Shown: positions 46,275 through 57,639 of the stretch, piece by piece | Layout: each line of letters starts with the position of its first letter | Position numbering within the stretch: the first letter of the stretch is position 1 | NCBI GenBank assembly: GCA_020284085.1 | Contig: JACEVL010000409.1 | Location: 287,001 to 351,000 of the forward strand | Source of the DNA: Aporrectodea caliginosa | Taxonomy: Eukaryota; Annelida; Clitellata; Crassiclitellata; Lumbricidae | Direction: 5' to 3' | DNA: 64,000 nucleotides | Position numbers and translations under genes: made by a program | Notes under the pieces: model-generated | What the model was told of the DNA's origin: nothing | Database searches by the model: none | What the model saw: the letters and a program-made list of their open reading frames with translations, nothing else

Positions 46275-47590
46275 ATCACAACAGTAGCTGGCTGATTTTT
46301 TCTATCGGCCACGTGAGTACCCTGAACAAATACTAATTCTACTGATCGACGGGCACTTTGAATCTTGTTGTGCATTACAACAGAACCTGTTGTCTATGGG
46401 GCAATCTCAATGGCTGACGTCACAGGCTTTAGATTTTGCTGCCCTGTTCTGTGCTTTCTCTTTGTTGCTTATGGCGATCTTGAAAATAGGTTTTATATTA
46501 ATTTCAATAAATGTCTGGTTTCCTACTACTGTCTGCAGACAAACTCAAAGACGACTCAAGCAACATCTTAGCTACGAGTAACATCTGCTTCCTGACAGTT
46601 TTGAAATAATAGAGCAATTTGTTCACATGACAGCCTAAAATGCAACCATTGCAGTGTGGAAAAAAAAAAATTTTAAGTGGGGAGGGGGCACATCCCCCTC
46701 CCCATACCCCTCCCCCTGCTCGGCGCTGCGCGCTCAACGATCGTCCTTCGGACGACCATTTGGCCCCCCCTATACCTTTCTACATCAGTTAGTCCCCAAA
46801 AAGTGCACAGTAAGCTGAAAGAGTCACCAGTGACGCTACTGTGGCACTGCCTACACAGTAATGTAGCGAACATGTAGATTGTAGACTGCATAGTCTGTAG
46901 TCCTAGTTCCTCACGAATTTGGCTATTCTAGCTTTCTGTTCGCAAATGTGTCTATCAAGTCCATTTCGTCATTTAAGAAGCTGAACGGAGCATTAGAACT
47001 GAAATTCGTCAAGAGCTGTAGGAGTTGTGGAATGGTTTGCTTTTAAAAGAAAGCTAGGAAATTGGGCTAAAATGGAAAATTAAGTATGTTCAAAGTTAAA
47101 TTTCAGTGGTTTTAAAACAGACTAAACGTCTTCTAAAACATTTAAAACTCTTGTTGTGTTAAGTCATCGATATTTAAATTATGAAATTAGCTAGTTGTCG
47201 TTTTTTACATCATGTAAAAGCATTATTGACATAATGTGAGATTTTCCCTAATAATTATTCTCACAGAAAAACGGACAAAAAGTGCATGAAAGTTTTCAGT
47301 TTTAAAAAGCTTGGGGGCCCTTTGGACCTCGGGGGCCCCTGGACTTTGTCCACCCTCGTTATATGGTTGTTACGCCACTGTTGCTCGCTATATATATACG
47401 CTGACCTCCCTGCTTGTCGGCTGGGGTGCTTGGATAATTTAATTTCTTTTGTCTCGTCGTTTGCCATATTTTGCAGTTTTGCCTGCCAATTTTTGTGGTA
47501 TACATTATACATGGTTTCAAGGAACGAGGAGCGAATTTGAGCAGCTAAATTGCTAAAAGCATGTGATCCTATACTTTTACTTTAACTTAG
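46275..47590. other. no gene recognised
   Basis: Contains an A9 run and G-rich segment (46660-46770) with a MITE-like look. A 68-codon frame at 46365-46571 has a hydrophobic stretch (FRFCCPVLCFLFVAYG) that could be mistaken for a signal peptide, but its end does not match the phase-1 donor of this gene family. Confidence 0.4.
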
Positions 47591-47809
47591 ATTGTCGTCA
47601 CAATAAAACCAGTCCCACAAGAAGCAACGAAGGAAGCTGATGGCATTCTTGGTATAGTAAAAGCTTCAGCATGTCGTCTTAAACTTAAAACAGGAAGCCC
47701 CAGAGAAGTCCGCGAAGGCTTTGTCTCCAAAACATTTCATGGAGAAGACGAACATGCAGACACCTATAGAAAGAGTTTCTATGCAGGTCTGAACTCTAAA
47801 GTTCAGTAA
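47591..47809 (+). CDS. possible terminal exon, unknown protein
   Basis: After an acceptor-like TTTAACTTAG, an open frame of 72 codons runs IVVTIKPVPQEATKEADGIL ... FVSKTFHGEDEHADTYRKSF ... and stops TAA at 47807. It has no ATG start of its own, so it would have to be a last exon. Part of it (ACAGGAAGCCCCAGAGAAGT) matches intronic DNA of gene B (ACAGGAAGCCAGAGACGTCC) with a frame change, which argues against conservation. I do not recognise it. Confidence 0.25.
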   Translation: MVVTIKPVPQEATKEADGILGIVKASACRLKLKTGSPREVREGFVSKTFHGEDEHADTYRKSFYAGLNSKVQ

Positions 47810-47874
47810 AAAAACATACGTTTAAAGTTAGGAAGTGAAGCAATTATAAGTTATATCAATCTACTGTTCTGAAG

Positions 47875-48139
47875 TGAAAATGAAGGTGCAATGCTTGGTA
47901 AGTTGGACGGATGAAGACGACCCGTATACTGCCCCCAAAGTTTTGACTTTGGCCCTTCTGTCCCCCCAACAAATGCAAAAAATCGGGCCCACGAAAAATT
48001 CTGCCCCCGCCAGATTTTCGCCTCTGGTAGGCCCTATAACTACGAAACAGATCGCCGGTTCTACCCCAGCAGGCAACATGAACTGTTTCATAGGCAGAAT
48101 TTGTGACATCACGAGAAGTTCATGCCACGACATGTTCAG
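47875..48139 (+). pseudogene. family copy E: exon 2 with an in-frame transposon insert
   Basis: After GTTCTGAAG, as in gene A, the frame reads KMKVQCLVSWTDEDDPYTA, then about 33 residues from a G-rich MITE fragment, then GNMNCFIGRICDITRSSC and HDMF, ending CAG|GTCAAG. Start phase 1 and end phase 2 match the family. The C-x5-C-x6-C-x3-F-R layout equals copies B and C except that the middle cysteine (CxxCxxC) is glycine. The whole 265-nt exon is open despite the insert. No signal exon or third exon was found nearby, so this is probably a pseudogene, though a rebuilt gene cannot be excluded. Upstream intron words (CCAGTCCCACAAGAAG) and the downstream purine array also match the family. Confidence 0.65.
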
Positions 48140-48174
48140 GTCAAGTCAGGACAGGCAAGATCAGGTCATGTCAT

Positions 48175-48335
48175 ATGTGGACGGATGGAAGGAATGAAAG
48201 GATGCATGGACGGACGGAAGGAAGGTGGAAGCACTGGAAGGATGGACAGTGGACTGACGGACGGACGGACTGACGGAAGGATGGAAGAAACGAAGGATGA
48301 AGGGAAGGACGGACGGAAGGGTGGAAGAACCATGT
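48175..48335. repeat. purine-rich array after relic E exon 2
   Basis: GGACGGA/GGAAGG/GGATGG units, placed as in genes B and C. Confidence 0.85.
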
Positions 48336-49244
48336 AGGCGTCGACTCTCTCGGAGCCTTGGGTGCGAATGCACCCAGAGAGAAACCAGTGGGTGCGTCGC
48401 GCCCACAAGAATTCGGGCCTATAGTGTACAATAAATTTGCAAATGTCCTATATAAGACAGGATATATATATATACAAATTTAGGAACATATATAAGGTTG
48501 CAGAACTATGTCAGTCACCGTCACGTGAGTTTCACATATATAGCATCCTATTTCTAACCACATCAACCTCGACAAGGAAGTACTTTATATTCTTTCTCCA
48601 AAATTGGTCTAAAATAGGCCTATTATTCACCTATACGGCAATGTTGAATAGAGCCCATTAATACTTTTCCCGGGGTAAAACCCATTCTCCCATAGACAAA
48701 AGCAAAAATCGGCGCCTATGGGAAGAACAGAAATTTTGTTCTTTACTTAGCCCCAATAAACAATGCTCATCACGATTCAGTCCGCTAGGTCTACGTTCAA
48801 CTGGCTTCCCATTATTTATATATCATGTATGTTATCAAAGACACATGTTATCTCGGACTAATGTACCGACATCAGTGGTGGAACACTTCGACTCAGAGGT
48901 TGACCTTATCACTTCAGGTCACACATATTGACAAAGCCAAGCCGACTGGGACCTCTGGATAATCTCTGGATGAAGAGGTCGGCCCGAAGTCAAAGATTTC
49001 TCCACACCGGCATTAGCTTACCCCAACAGGTCCCTGCATTCCTCAAGCACTGTATCAGTTACGTTTCTCTCATGCATTCTGAGTCTGTATCTGAGGATTT
49101 TGTATTCAGTTAAAAGTATGTTAGAATTGAACGTGTTTCTCTTCTTTTGGATTACTTATGGAAGAAGATTTTTGTGTCAAGGTTATCCTTAATTTTTTCT
49201 TCGCTGGTGCTGTGTAGAACAATAGGTTAGACTTTACTGTGTAG
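48336..49244. other. no gene recognised
   Basis: AT-rich DNA with a short GTGCGAATGCACCC-type palindrome near 48360. No sixth-cysteine exon of copy E is seen. Confidence 0.5.
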
Positions 49245-50784
49245 TGTAGGGTAGGTGGGAGTTTGCGTGCGCCTTCGCTCGGTCACGCGACGTACTCGCT
49301 TCTTCTACACTGGCTCCCGCTCTTGCTATCTCTTCCCTAGGCGCTACCGAAGGGCAAAACGGCGGAGCAGGCCGTCTTCTTTCTGGTTCTTCTACTGACG
49401 AGGTGGCCCATCTACTTCCAGTGGCAAGGCCCACCGTCGGACTGACGGTCCTACGTCCTTCTGACGCAGGGTGGTTGGTAAAAGTTACTACCCGCCCCCC
49501 TTCATTTCTCTCCATCTCTTCCAAACGATCCATCATACGATTCATCAGACCAAACTGTCTCTCCTCTGCCTCTCTCTGTCTCTCTTCTGCCTCTCTCTGT
49601 ACCTGTGTCACCGCGCCAGTCAGAGTGGCCAGCAAGGCCATCATTCTGTCTAACGTCTCGGCGGACCTAATTTCGGTCTGCGAAGCTTCGCTTCGTAGAT
49701 CTTCTTCCTCTTCTCCGTTTCTTTCTGGGAGAGAATTAGACGGTGAAGCCATTTTTAAGATTATATTCCAAGCAACTAATAATACAATGTCTAAGCACAA
49801 TTTAGGTTTACAGAACGATGCTACTTCATTAATACTGTAGTTAGTACAATAATGCAATCTTAGTATTAATCATTCACAGCATTCATTCACAGACATGCGT
49901 GGCTTAAGGCTGCGTACTCTATGCGGTTATATTTACTCTACTGTTATTTATTATCATTCTGCCACAGCTGCGTGTCTAATTTTAGCTGCAAGTTTCCATT
50001 GCTCACTCGCAGTGCACAGTACTATACCTCGTTCAAGCTCTGCAGCGGCATAGGGCTTTTCCCTTCGTCATCTCCTCGCCAAGGCCTTCGCGTCACCCTT
50101 TGTCTCCAATAATCCACAGTTCTCAGAAGAGATCCGCCCTTCCAAATTCGATCCGTAGACTCTGTGAATCCGTAATCCGTTACTCTGCTTTATCACCTAT
50201 CGAATCACAACGATACACCAGGCCCTCGGCTCTTAGTGATCTTTGGCTGCATTCGACAAATAACCTCCGTCGTCGTGACGCTATTCCTGCGTTCCCTTCG
50301 CAGGCGTCCGTTTAAGGAGTGGACAGTATTTCCACTCCGGCACATCCGAATCGACTCCGTCTGTCCTAAATCCCCGGTTCGTTACTTTGCGCGTTTTGCG
50401 TCTCGTAAATCAACCGATGCTACGGATTCTTTAGGACTAGTCACCCGGTTGGCGACTTCTTCAGACTGCCAAGAAAACGGCGTGCCCTTTGTATGTATAG
50501 CCAAAAACTCACATTACCCTCCGTGCTCTTCTCCCATTGGCTGCGGTCGATGCGACTTCCTATCCTCCTTTTACCTTTCCTCCTCCCGTGCGATACTGTC
50601 CCTGGCTGATCTGCCATCCCGGTCTAACAGGTCCACGTCTGCTGGCAAATCCAGGGTTTGCAAGCTGTTTCTCATCTCGGCTGCCAGCTGCCATCTCTAT
50701 CTTAGCAGCCCCTACTTCTGCAGCGCCTGTGTAACTTCTATGCCGTACATTACTTTACTGTTGTAGAGACATAGCGTTTCTACA
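49245..50784 (-). repeat. 3' LTR
   Basis: Same sequence as the 5' LTR as far as I checked. Here the gag start frame runs out into flanking DNA and stops at once (49234), giving a 172-codon truncated frame from the inner ATG. Confidence 0.8.
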
Positions 50785-52851
50785 TTCTCCCCAACTGCCG
50801 CTCTTGGTTTCTACCGTATTGGGAGAAACACAGACTTAAAAATCCTTTTTAACAACAGTTCTACACGTCAAGCCTTCTATACCCTACTGCAGCCATAATT
50901 TTACATCATATTCACTCATGCGATCATGCAACATCTGCCATTCCGCAAAATCATTACAGTTTCAGACTATCACTAACATCAGGCGCAATGCAACTTCACT
51001 ACATAACCAATGCAATTATCACACTTAATGTCTTATCATAGTTAAGCACTGCATACAAATCATTGAATCCTTTCATCATCTTCAACACAAGTTTCTCTAA
51101 ATGCAATCATTTATGCACATAATACCTTTTTCACTTCATCACCTTAATCATCTTAATCGTATAGTTCATCTCTACATCAAATAACAGTACTTAGCACAAT
51201 TCTACAATAATTTCTACTATACTTTGCAATCAATATTCAATCTCATCAATAGCAAAACCTTTTGACCATTCATCATTAGTACACAAATCTTAATCATCGT
51301 AATCTTCATCATACTTCAACCACAGTAATTTCTTAATCAACAATACTAATTCTACTTCATGGCACATACATAGCGCTTCATAAGTCATCCAATTCATAAT
51401 CATCTTCATTTCATCGGCGGCAATCACATCGCAATCAATCTTCATCAACAGTAATGTTCTTAACTAACATAACACCTTGCGTCAAAACACGAGTCATACG
51501 ATGCAATAACATTTCGTTGCTCTCTAACATGACTTCATTAATATGCAAATACTTTTTCATGTAACATCAGATAATTCTACTTTTCACTACATCCTACAGT
51601 CATGCGCACTTAAACTTCGTGGCATCGTCTCTCTAACTTGCGCTTATAGCTACCGAATTAGAAACAGAATATCGACGATTCTGATTTCATCGAAGGCCTA
51701 CATTTAATCGGCAGAGTTCTTAATTTTATGATCAGCACAGAGAATTCCGTTTCAGTCGCTAGAGTGCGCCTCTGGCTGGTCTTCTTCTTTAGTCTCCACG
51801 CATCTCGGCTGAAATGCGCGTTCGTAACACGAATTTCCACGCAGCGTACAGGTATCATCGATAGGTAGCACAAGATATTCAAAGTAGGAATCCGAATCTT
51901 TCCCGTTTCCATGGAGTATACCGACAGGCGACGAATCCTTCTATCTCTGGTCCACGCGTCGTCACGCGTAGCCTCGCAGTAATCGCCCACACTTAACCGA
52001 ATTCCACTTGTAAAACGTAACACACTTAACACATTCGTTACACGTTCTGGTAATCAGGGAGGCGTGGAAGCTTGTATTAGCTGCAAGATCTCCAACCTAT
52101 GACTTACCCAGACGTGTACTTCGTGTACATCACACAAGCGCTTCTCTACGTCATCGTACGGTCAGGCATTGATTCCTCTGCCGTCGATTTTCGTTTAACA
52201 AAACCTTCTTTACGTTATCTCACGGTCAGGCATTGATTCCTCTGCCGTATATAACTTCCCTTAAACAACTTCGTTACTACAACGCACGGTCAGGCATGGT
52301 TCCTCTGCCGGCTACATATTCTCATTAAACAAAGCCTTTTTGGCTGCACTAAAAAAACGATTCCTCCTACGCGTTAACAAGAGTGAGTTCCATCTCACCC
52401 ACAGACATGATTCCAACCGATTGTCTCATATACTCCATAGTTCCACGATCGAGTTCTTCTTCCCACTTCCCGTCGTCGTTCTTCCAGATCCTTGGCTACT
52501 ATCCTCTTTGCTGTGCGAATCGCCCGCCTGTACCTGCCACTCCTACGCCGATCTGTTAGATCGCTCGTTCAGAATACAGGACATCGTTCAGCGAATTACC
52601 TGATTCATTATCTCTACCGAATTCGTATTTAAATTAATATTATTTTATGTTTTGCGTCCGACTTATTTAATTCTCGTTACTCTGCTTTCTTACTACAATT
52701 CCATTCTCTTACTTAAACACAGAGTTCACATTTCTCCATTCGTCGTTCGTTCTTTATAATTGAATTCCACTGCTAAACCATCCATTCGTACTATCTTTAT
52801 CGTTCCGGGTCGTCTTCAAGTTTGCGGTGTCATCTGGCGAACAACACTAGT
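50785..52851. other. non-coding internal part of the LTR element
   Basis: Low-complexity CATCATTA-rich DNA with no conserved frame. At about 52160-52310, three copies of a ~65-bp unit share ACGGTCAGGCAT-x(0-3)-GGTTCCTCTGCCG-like cores followed by a TTTAACAAA or TTAAACAA word. These could be packaging or regulatory repeats. Confidence 0.6.
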
Positions 52852-54864
52852 CTAACCGACGTGATAATCGCTGATGTACTCGCATAGAGGCGGCTTGTCG
52901 CGGTACGGGCAGTGACGTGTGATGCGCCGAGTATCTCCTCCGTTATGGCAGCTCCCTTGTTGTTGCCTCGTTACCATCCCAGGTTGCGTCGGCCGACAGA
53001 AAGAATTCCAATTATTCGGAGGTGGCTGTCGTTTGACGTCACCTTGCCTGCTTTTGCACGGTCTCTCTGGCCATTTCGACGTAGACTGAATTTGCTTGCC
53101 TTGCTCGTTGACGTAACCGTTACACGCAGAAGCTTCTACAGAGTTCCCTTCACGCCGTATGATCCTTCTCAGATCATTATCGGTCCGTTGCTCAGCTGCG
53201 ATAACCGTACTGCCTCCGTCGTCTGGTAAATTCAATTGTTCAGCAGAGGGTGCCAACGTTCCCTCGACTACGCTCACAGACTGCGGCTTCCTCGACAAAA
53301 CATACGCGTTCGATTGCACCTTTTCGGCTTGATGCTTCACATCACAATCAATTTCTGCTATCCGACCTTTATCGACAGACAAAGCCTCTCCGTACGATTC
53401 AAGACGCAAGCTACTTTTATTTTTATCTACGTGACTGTCTTTGACAGTTGTAGACACAGCAGCAACGTTTTCTAGAGATAGAACTGTATCTGAGTTATAG
53501 GTTTGAGTCGCGACAGAACTTTGATTTATTACGATAGGTAAGTGAACGTAGTTAGATTGCGGTTCCTTTGCTCTGGCGAGTGAATAGGAATTGTTATTTA
53601 TTGGGTTGAAAGTCTGAGCAGCAACATGGTTCAATGTTGGCCATGCATTCGTCAGATGGCGCATAGGTGCGGTGGTTGGTATTTGATTGTATTGGTTTCC
53701 TTGTGAAGGCAAAATTGAACTGGTTGGCACATAACTGCGACTCATGAGAAATTCGTCGCGTCTTTCGACAGAATTCCTTTGTTCCGGCTGACTGACGACG
53801 TTAGAATAATCCAGATCCACGCGTTGCATCGAATTTTGCGTAACCGTTTCTCCGACGACTCCATTTATTACAGCAGTACGTAGTCCAGATTCGCTTGGCA
53901 CAGACACCGTGTAACTGTTCTGCATTCTTGGCATACCTCCAGATTCAGAGGTCTGCCTTATTTGTGCATTAGCCATTTCTCTTGTGTTCTCTACTGGGCC
54001 ATATTGTGTGTGATCCCTGGGTATGTTATGATGTGTTGAGGGCCACTGGTCAATAATGTGGTACGGTCGGTTGGCGACCGTAATGATATCCCTGTCCTGA
54101 ATGTATTGTAACTGTAATGGCATTCTTCCATCATTCAATTTATATAGCTCATTCTGGCCGCTTTTCTGGGCTACAACGAGTCTTCCATTCGCTTCATTCA
54201 CTTCATTTCTCAACAAATCATCATACAGATCATCACGAATATTTGTTTCAACCATATTTTCAACATTTGCATCATTCACATTAAAATCCCTTCCTACAAA
54301 TCTATTTTCATTAGGAGCAACATCATTAAAGAATTCATCACATCCTCGCACGTCATTGTAGGGTAGGTGGGAGTTTGCGTGCGCCTTCGCTCGGTCACGC
54401 GACGTACTCGCTTCTTCTACACTGGCTCCCGCTCTTGCTATCTCTTCCCTAGGCGCTACCGAAGGGCAAAACGGCGGAGCAGGCCGTCTTCTTTCTGGTT
54501 CTTCTACTGACGAGGTGGCCCATCTACTTCCAGTGGCAAGGCCCACCGTCGGACTGACGGTCCTACGTCCTTCTGACGCAGGGTGGTTGGTAAAAGTTAC
54601 TACCCGCCCCCCTTCATTTCTCTCCATCTCTTCCAAACGATCCATCATACGATTCATCAGACCAAACTGTCTCTCCTCTGCCTCTCTCTGTCTCTCTTCT
54701 GCCTCTCTCTGTACCTGTGTCACCGCGCCAGTCAGAGTGGCCAGCAAGGCCATCATTCTGTCTAACGTCTCGGCGGACCTAATTTCGGTCTGCGAAGCTT
54801 CGCTTCGTAGATCTTCTTCCTCTTCTCCGTTTCTTTCTGGGAGAGAATTAGACGGTGAAGCCAT
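52852..54864 (-). CDS. Gag-like structural protein of the LTR element
   Basis: The minus-strand frame of 670 residues starts from the ATG at 54862-54864 (MASPSNSLPERNGEEEEDLR); 35 extra upstream codons to 54969 are open but hydrophobic and probably not used. Residues about 35-85 form a charged, heptad-like coiled coil (QREAEERQREAEERQ). A long Asn/Ser/Gln-rich low-complexity middle follows. Near the end, a zinc-knuckle-like C-x5..H-C-P region is altered: the second cysteine is Gly and the histidine is Arg, so only C and C remain of CCHC. The first 170 residues lie inside the LTR. It would package element RNA; with no pol, movement would need a helper element. Confidence 0.65.
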   Translation of the reverse strand: MASPSNSLPERNGEEEEDLRSEASQTEIRSAETLDRMMALLATLTGAVTQVQREAEERQREAEERQFGLMNRMMDRLEEMERNEGGRVVTFTNHPASEGRRTVSPTVGLATGSRWATSSVEEPERRRPAPPFCPSVAPREEIARAGASVEEASTSRDRAKAHANSHLPYNDVRGCDEFFNDVAPNENRFVGRDFNVNDANVENMVETNIRDDLYDDLLRNEVNEANGRLVVAQKSGQNELYKLNDGRMPLQLQYIQDRDIITVANRPYHIIDQWPSTHHNIPRDHTQYGPVENTREMANAQIRQTSESGGMPRMQNSYTVSVPSESGLRTAVINGVVGETVTQNSMQRVDLDYSNVVSQPEQRNSVERRDEFLMSRSYVPTSSILPSQGNQYNQIPTTAPMRHLTNAWPTLNHVAAQTFNPINNNSYSLARAKEPQSNYVHLPIVINQSSVATQTYNSDTVLSLENVAAVSTTVKDSHVDKNKSSLRLESYGEALSVDKGRIAEIDCDVKHQAEKVQSNAYVLSRKPQSVSVVEGTLAPSAEQLNLPDDGGSTVIAAEQRTDNDLRRIIRREGNSVEASACNGYVNEQGKQIQSTSKWPERPCKSRQGDVKRQPPPNNWNSFCRPTQPGMVTRQQQGSCHNGGDTRRITRHCPYRDKPPLCEYISDYHVG

Positions 54865-55896
54865 TTTTAAGATTATATTCCAAGCAACTAATAATACAAT
54901 GTCTAAGCACAATTTAGGTTTACAGAACGATGCTACTTCATTAATACTGTAGTTAGTACAATAATGCAATCTTAGTATTAATCATTCACAGCATTCATTC
55001 ACAGACATGCGTGGCTTAAGGCTGCGTACTCTATGCGGTTATATTTACTCTACTGTTATTTATTATCATTCTGCCACAGCTGCGTGTCTAATTTTAGCTG
55101 CAAGTTTCCATTGCTCACTCGCAGTGCACAGTACTATACCTCGTTCAAGCTCTGCAGCGGCATAGGGCTTTTCCCTTCGTCATCTCCTCGCCAAGGCCTT
55201 CGCGTCACCCTTTGTCTCCAATAATCCACAGTTCTCAGAAGAGATCCGCCCTTCCAAATTCGATCCGTAGACTCTGTGAATCCGTAATCCGTTACTCTGC
55301 TTTATCACCTATCGAATCACAACGATACACCAGGCCCTCGGCTCTTAGTGATCTTTGGCTGCATTCGACAAATAACCTCCGTCGTCGTGACGCTATTCCT
55401 GCGTTCCCTTCGCAGGCGTCCGTTTAAGGAGTGGACAGTATTTCCACTCCGGCACATCCGAATCGACTCCGTCTGTCCTAAATCCCCGGTTCGTTACTTT
55501 GCGCGTTTTGCGTCTCGTAAATCAACCGATGCTACGGATTCTTTAGGACTAGTCACCCGGTTGGCGACTTCTTCAGACTGCCAAGAAAACGGCGTGCCCT
55601 TTGTATGTATAGCCAAAAACTCACATTACCCTCCGTGCTCTTCTCCCATTGGCTGCGGTCGATGCGACTTCCTATCCTCCTTTTACCTTTCCTCCTCCCG
55701 TGCGATACTGTCCCTGGCTGATCTGCCATCCCGGTCTAACAGGTCCACGTCTGCTGGCAAATCCAGGGTTTGCAAGCTGTTTCTCATCTCGGCTGCCAGC
55801 TGCCATCTCTATCTTAGCAGCCCCTACTTCTGCAGCGCCTGTGTAACTTCTATGCCGTACATTACTTTACTGTTGTAGAGACATAGCGTTTCTACA
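54357..55896 (-). repeat. 5' LTR
   Basis: Reading on the minus strand from 55896 to 54357. It carries the start of the gag frame (from 54864), about 500 bp before the LTR ends, so the frame crosses the LTR/internal junction. Confidence 0.8.
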
Positions 55897-56071
55897 GTAG
55901 TTTACATCCATTCTGTTGGATTGTCTCTGGAAGAACTGTAAACAACTGTTGGATTATCTGATTATTGAAGAAGCGAAGAGCAGTCCCTGAAGCCAGCCCA
56001 GAAGCAGCCATGGGTATGAAGTGTTAACGACTTCATTTTTTAGCCACATGTGGCATGTTAATATGGATAAG

Positions 56072-56527
56072 GGGCCGTCCATAAATGACGTCACGCAATT
56101 TTGGCCGATTTTTAACCCCCCTCCCCCATTCGTCACACTTCGTCACAAAAAGTACCACCACCCTCTGAAAATGACGTCACAAAGCTCTGACCCCTAAAAC
56201 CAAATTTCAATGGCGAAGCAAAATGCTCTTTCATGGAACAAATAGGGAAAGCATGAATATTTTAAAATCTAACGGTGACCAAATATTGAAATAATTAGAA
56301 AATTATTAATAATGGCGCTCGTATACATTAATATAATTAAAAAAAATAATGAAAATTGAATCCTCAAAATTAGTGCTGTTATTAATAAAATTAAATTGTT
56401 GTTAATTGTTAAATTTAATAACATAGACCTGGTGTGACGTCACACTTCTCAGACCCCCACCCCCATGTCACACATCGTCACAAATTTCCGACCCCCTCCC
56501 CCTAGGTGCGTGACGTCATTTTGGAAG
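56072..56527. mobile_element. MITE with GTCCATAAATGACGTCACG ends
   Basis: The left end GGGCCGTCCATAAATGACG and right end CGTGACGTCATTTTGGAAG are imperfect inverted repeats. The flanks TGGATAAG and TGGATAAC form a near-perfect 8-bp duplication, which fits a hAT-like mechanism. AT-rich interior, no frame. Confidence 0.7.
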
Positions 56528-56763
56528 TGGATAACAAGAATAATCGTAAGCTGCAGCAAACTCTAAGTGCCCTTTGGACCGTGAAGCCTGCTAAGTCACA
56601 AAAGAAGTCGTCTGAACGGTCTGATGAACCCACTGCTCCCTCCTGTACAGACATTCCATATTCCTTGCATCCAAGACCGCATGACCGAATTGTCCCACAG
56701 GTTGAGAACTTAACGAGAAAAATGTTTTTAACTAGAAAGTTTATAATAGTTAATTTCATGTAA
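56528..56763 (+). pseudogene. short coding remnant, unknown
   Basis: An open frame gives DNKNNRKLQQTLSALWTVKP then KSQKKSSERSDEPTAPS and ends in TAA at 56763. A basic-rich N-terminus with 'KLQQTL..lW' followed by KK/SS is seen at the start of some transposase proteins, but the match is weak. It begins right at the target duplication of the MITE, which may have split it. Confidence 0.25.
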
Positions 56764-57312
56764 ACCAAAGTGCGGTTATGTAGTTGGATAAATAAAGAGT
56801 ATGCTTACTTACTCACTTACTTCTGAATGATTGGCGGCACCCGCCGGCTTTCTGAAGGCGTCGGCCTAGTGTGGTCGTTCCTCTACTTTGCCATGATTTC
56901 AATGAGCAAAATTCTGTGGGCCTTACTTACTCACTTACTTCTGAATGATTGTTGCGTCTGATTTTAAAAGACTAGGCTATAATTAGTAAGACTCAGTGGT
57001 TTTTTTCTAGAAAAAAGTTATGGAACTCAGCAAATTCAGAACAAGTATATAGAGACATGTGCTAATATTTCTGTTTCATATACATGTGTCAATCTCAATA
57101 AAACATTGAAATCACTTAAATGAAATTAACGTATCTAAATAATTTAAAATAATTTGTTAATTAAAAATTTTAATGAAATATTTTATTTATTTATTTTGTA
57201 ATAGCTGAAAAAGGTTCCGGAACACCATTCCGGACCGCTCCGGCTGAAAAAAAGCACTGTTAAGACTTAATAGGTATTGACCGTATTGTTAAGACAGTGT
57301 AATTATATGAGT

Positions 57313-57534
57313 TTAGTTTCTTTCTTCTTCTTCTTTAAGTTCTCTGCCCTTCGGCAGGTTCCAACTTCCAATGACGCCACTCTTCTCTGTGCTGTGCTTT
57401 TCCTTTAATTCGCTGTATCCGTCGGCCATCCATCCCAGCATCATCTGCCTCGGTCTTCTCCTCCCTCTTTTCCCTACCATTCTCCCTTCTATGATTTCTT
57501 TCAGGAGGGAGTCTCCTCTTAATACGTGCCCCAC
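57313..57534 (-). pseudogene. LINE ORF2 tail fragment
   Basis: The minus strand reads MGHVLRGDSLLKEIIEGRMV, GKRGRRRPRQMMLGWMADG and ends in a glutamate-rich KEEEER stretch. 'GHVLR..d.llk.i.EG...GkRgRGRPR' is a standard C-terminal signature of several LINE reverse-transcriptase proteins. The rest of the element is missing. Confidence 0.75.
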
Positions 57535-57639
57535 CCAGTTCTTCTGTCTTCCTCTTATTGTTGTTATTAGCGATCGTTTTTGAGTTTAGTTTAATGACAT
57601 ATTATAACGCAACTAACTCTCTCGGCCGTGACTGACCCC

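Larger units (their letters stand above)
49245..55896 (-). mobile_element. gag-only LTR retrotransposon (6.65 kb)
   Basis: Two direct repeats of 1540 bp (49245-50784 and 54357-55896) are exactly 5112 bp apart. Each starts TGTAG and ends CTACA. A 4-bp duplication GTAG flanks the whole (49241-49244 and 55897-55900). The element lies on the minus strand: a purine tract GTTGGGGAGAA sits directly before the 3' LTR (50785-50795, complement). I see no difference between the LTRs where I compared them, so insertion is recent. There is no pol region: after gag, about 2 kb (50785-52851) has no reverse transcriptase, protease or integrase. No TGG-starting primer site follows the 5' LTR. Confidence 0.85.

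Noticed and set aside
46390..46581. Candidate signal exon for relic E
   Set aside because: Hydrophobic, but without the MKVAAA-like start, the shared acceptor or a phase-1 GACG|GT donor.
49403..49840. 145-codon plus-strand frame (also 54515-54952)
   Set aside because: Shadow of the Gag frame on the opposite strand.
50236..50766. 176-codon plus-strand frame in the LTR (also 55348-55878)
   Set aside because: Antisense to the element, no motif, and present in both LTRs only because they are copies.
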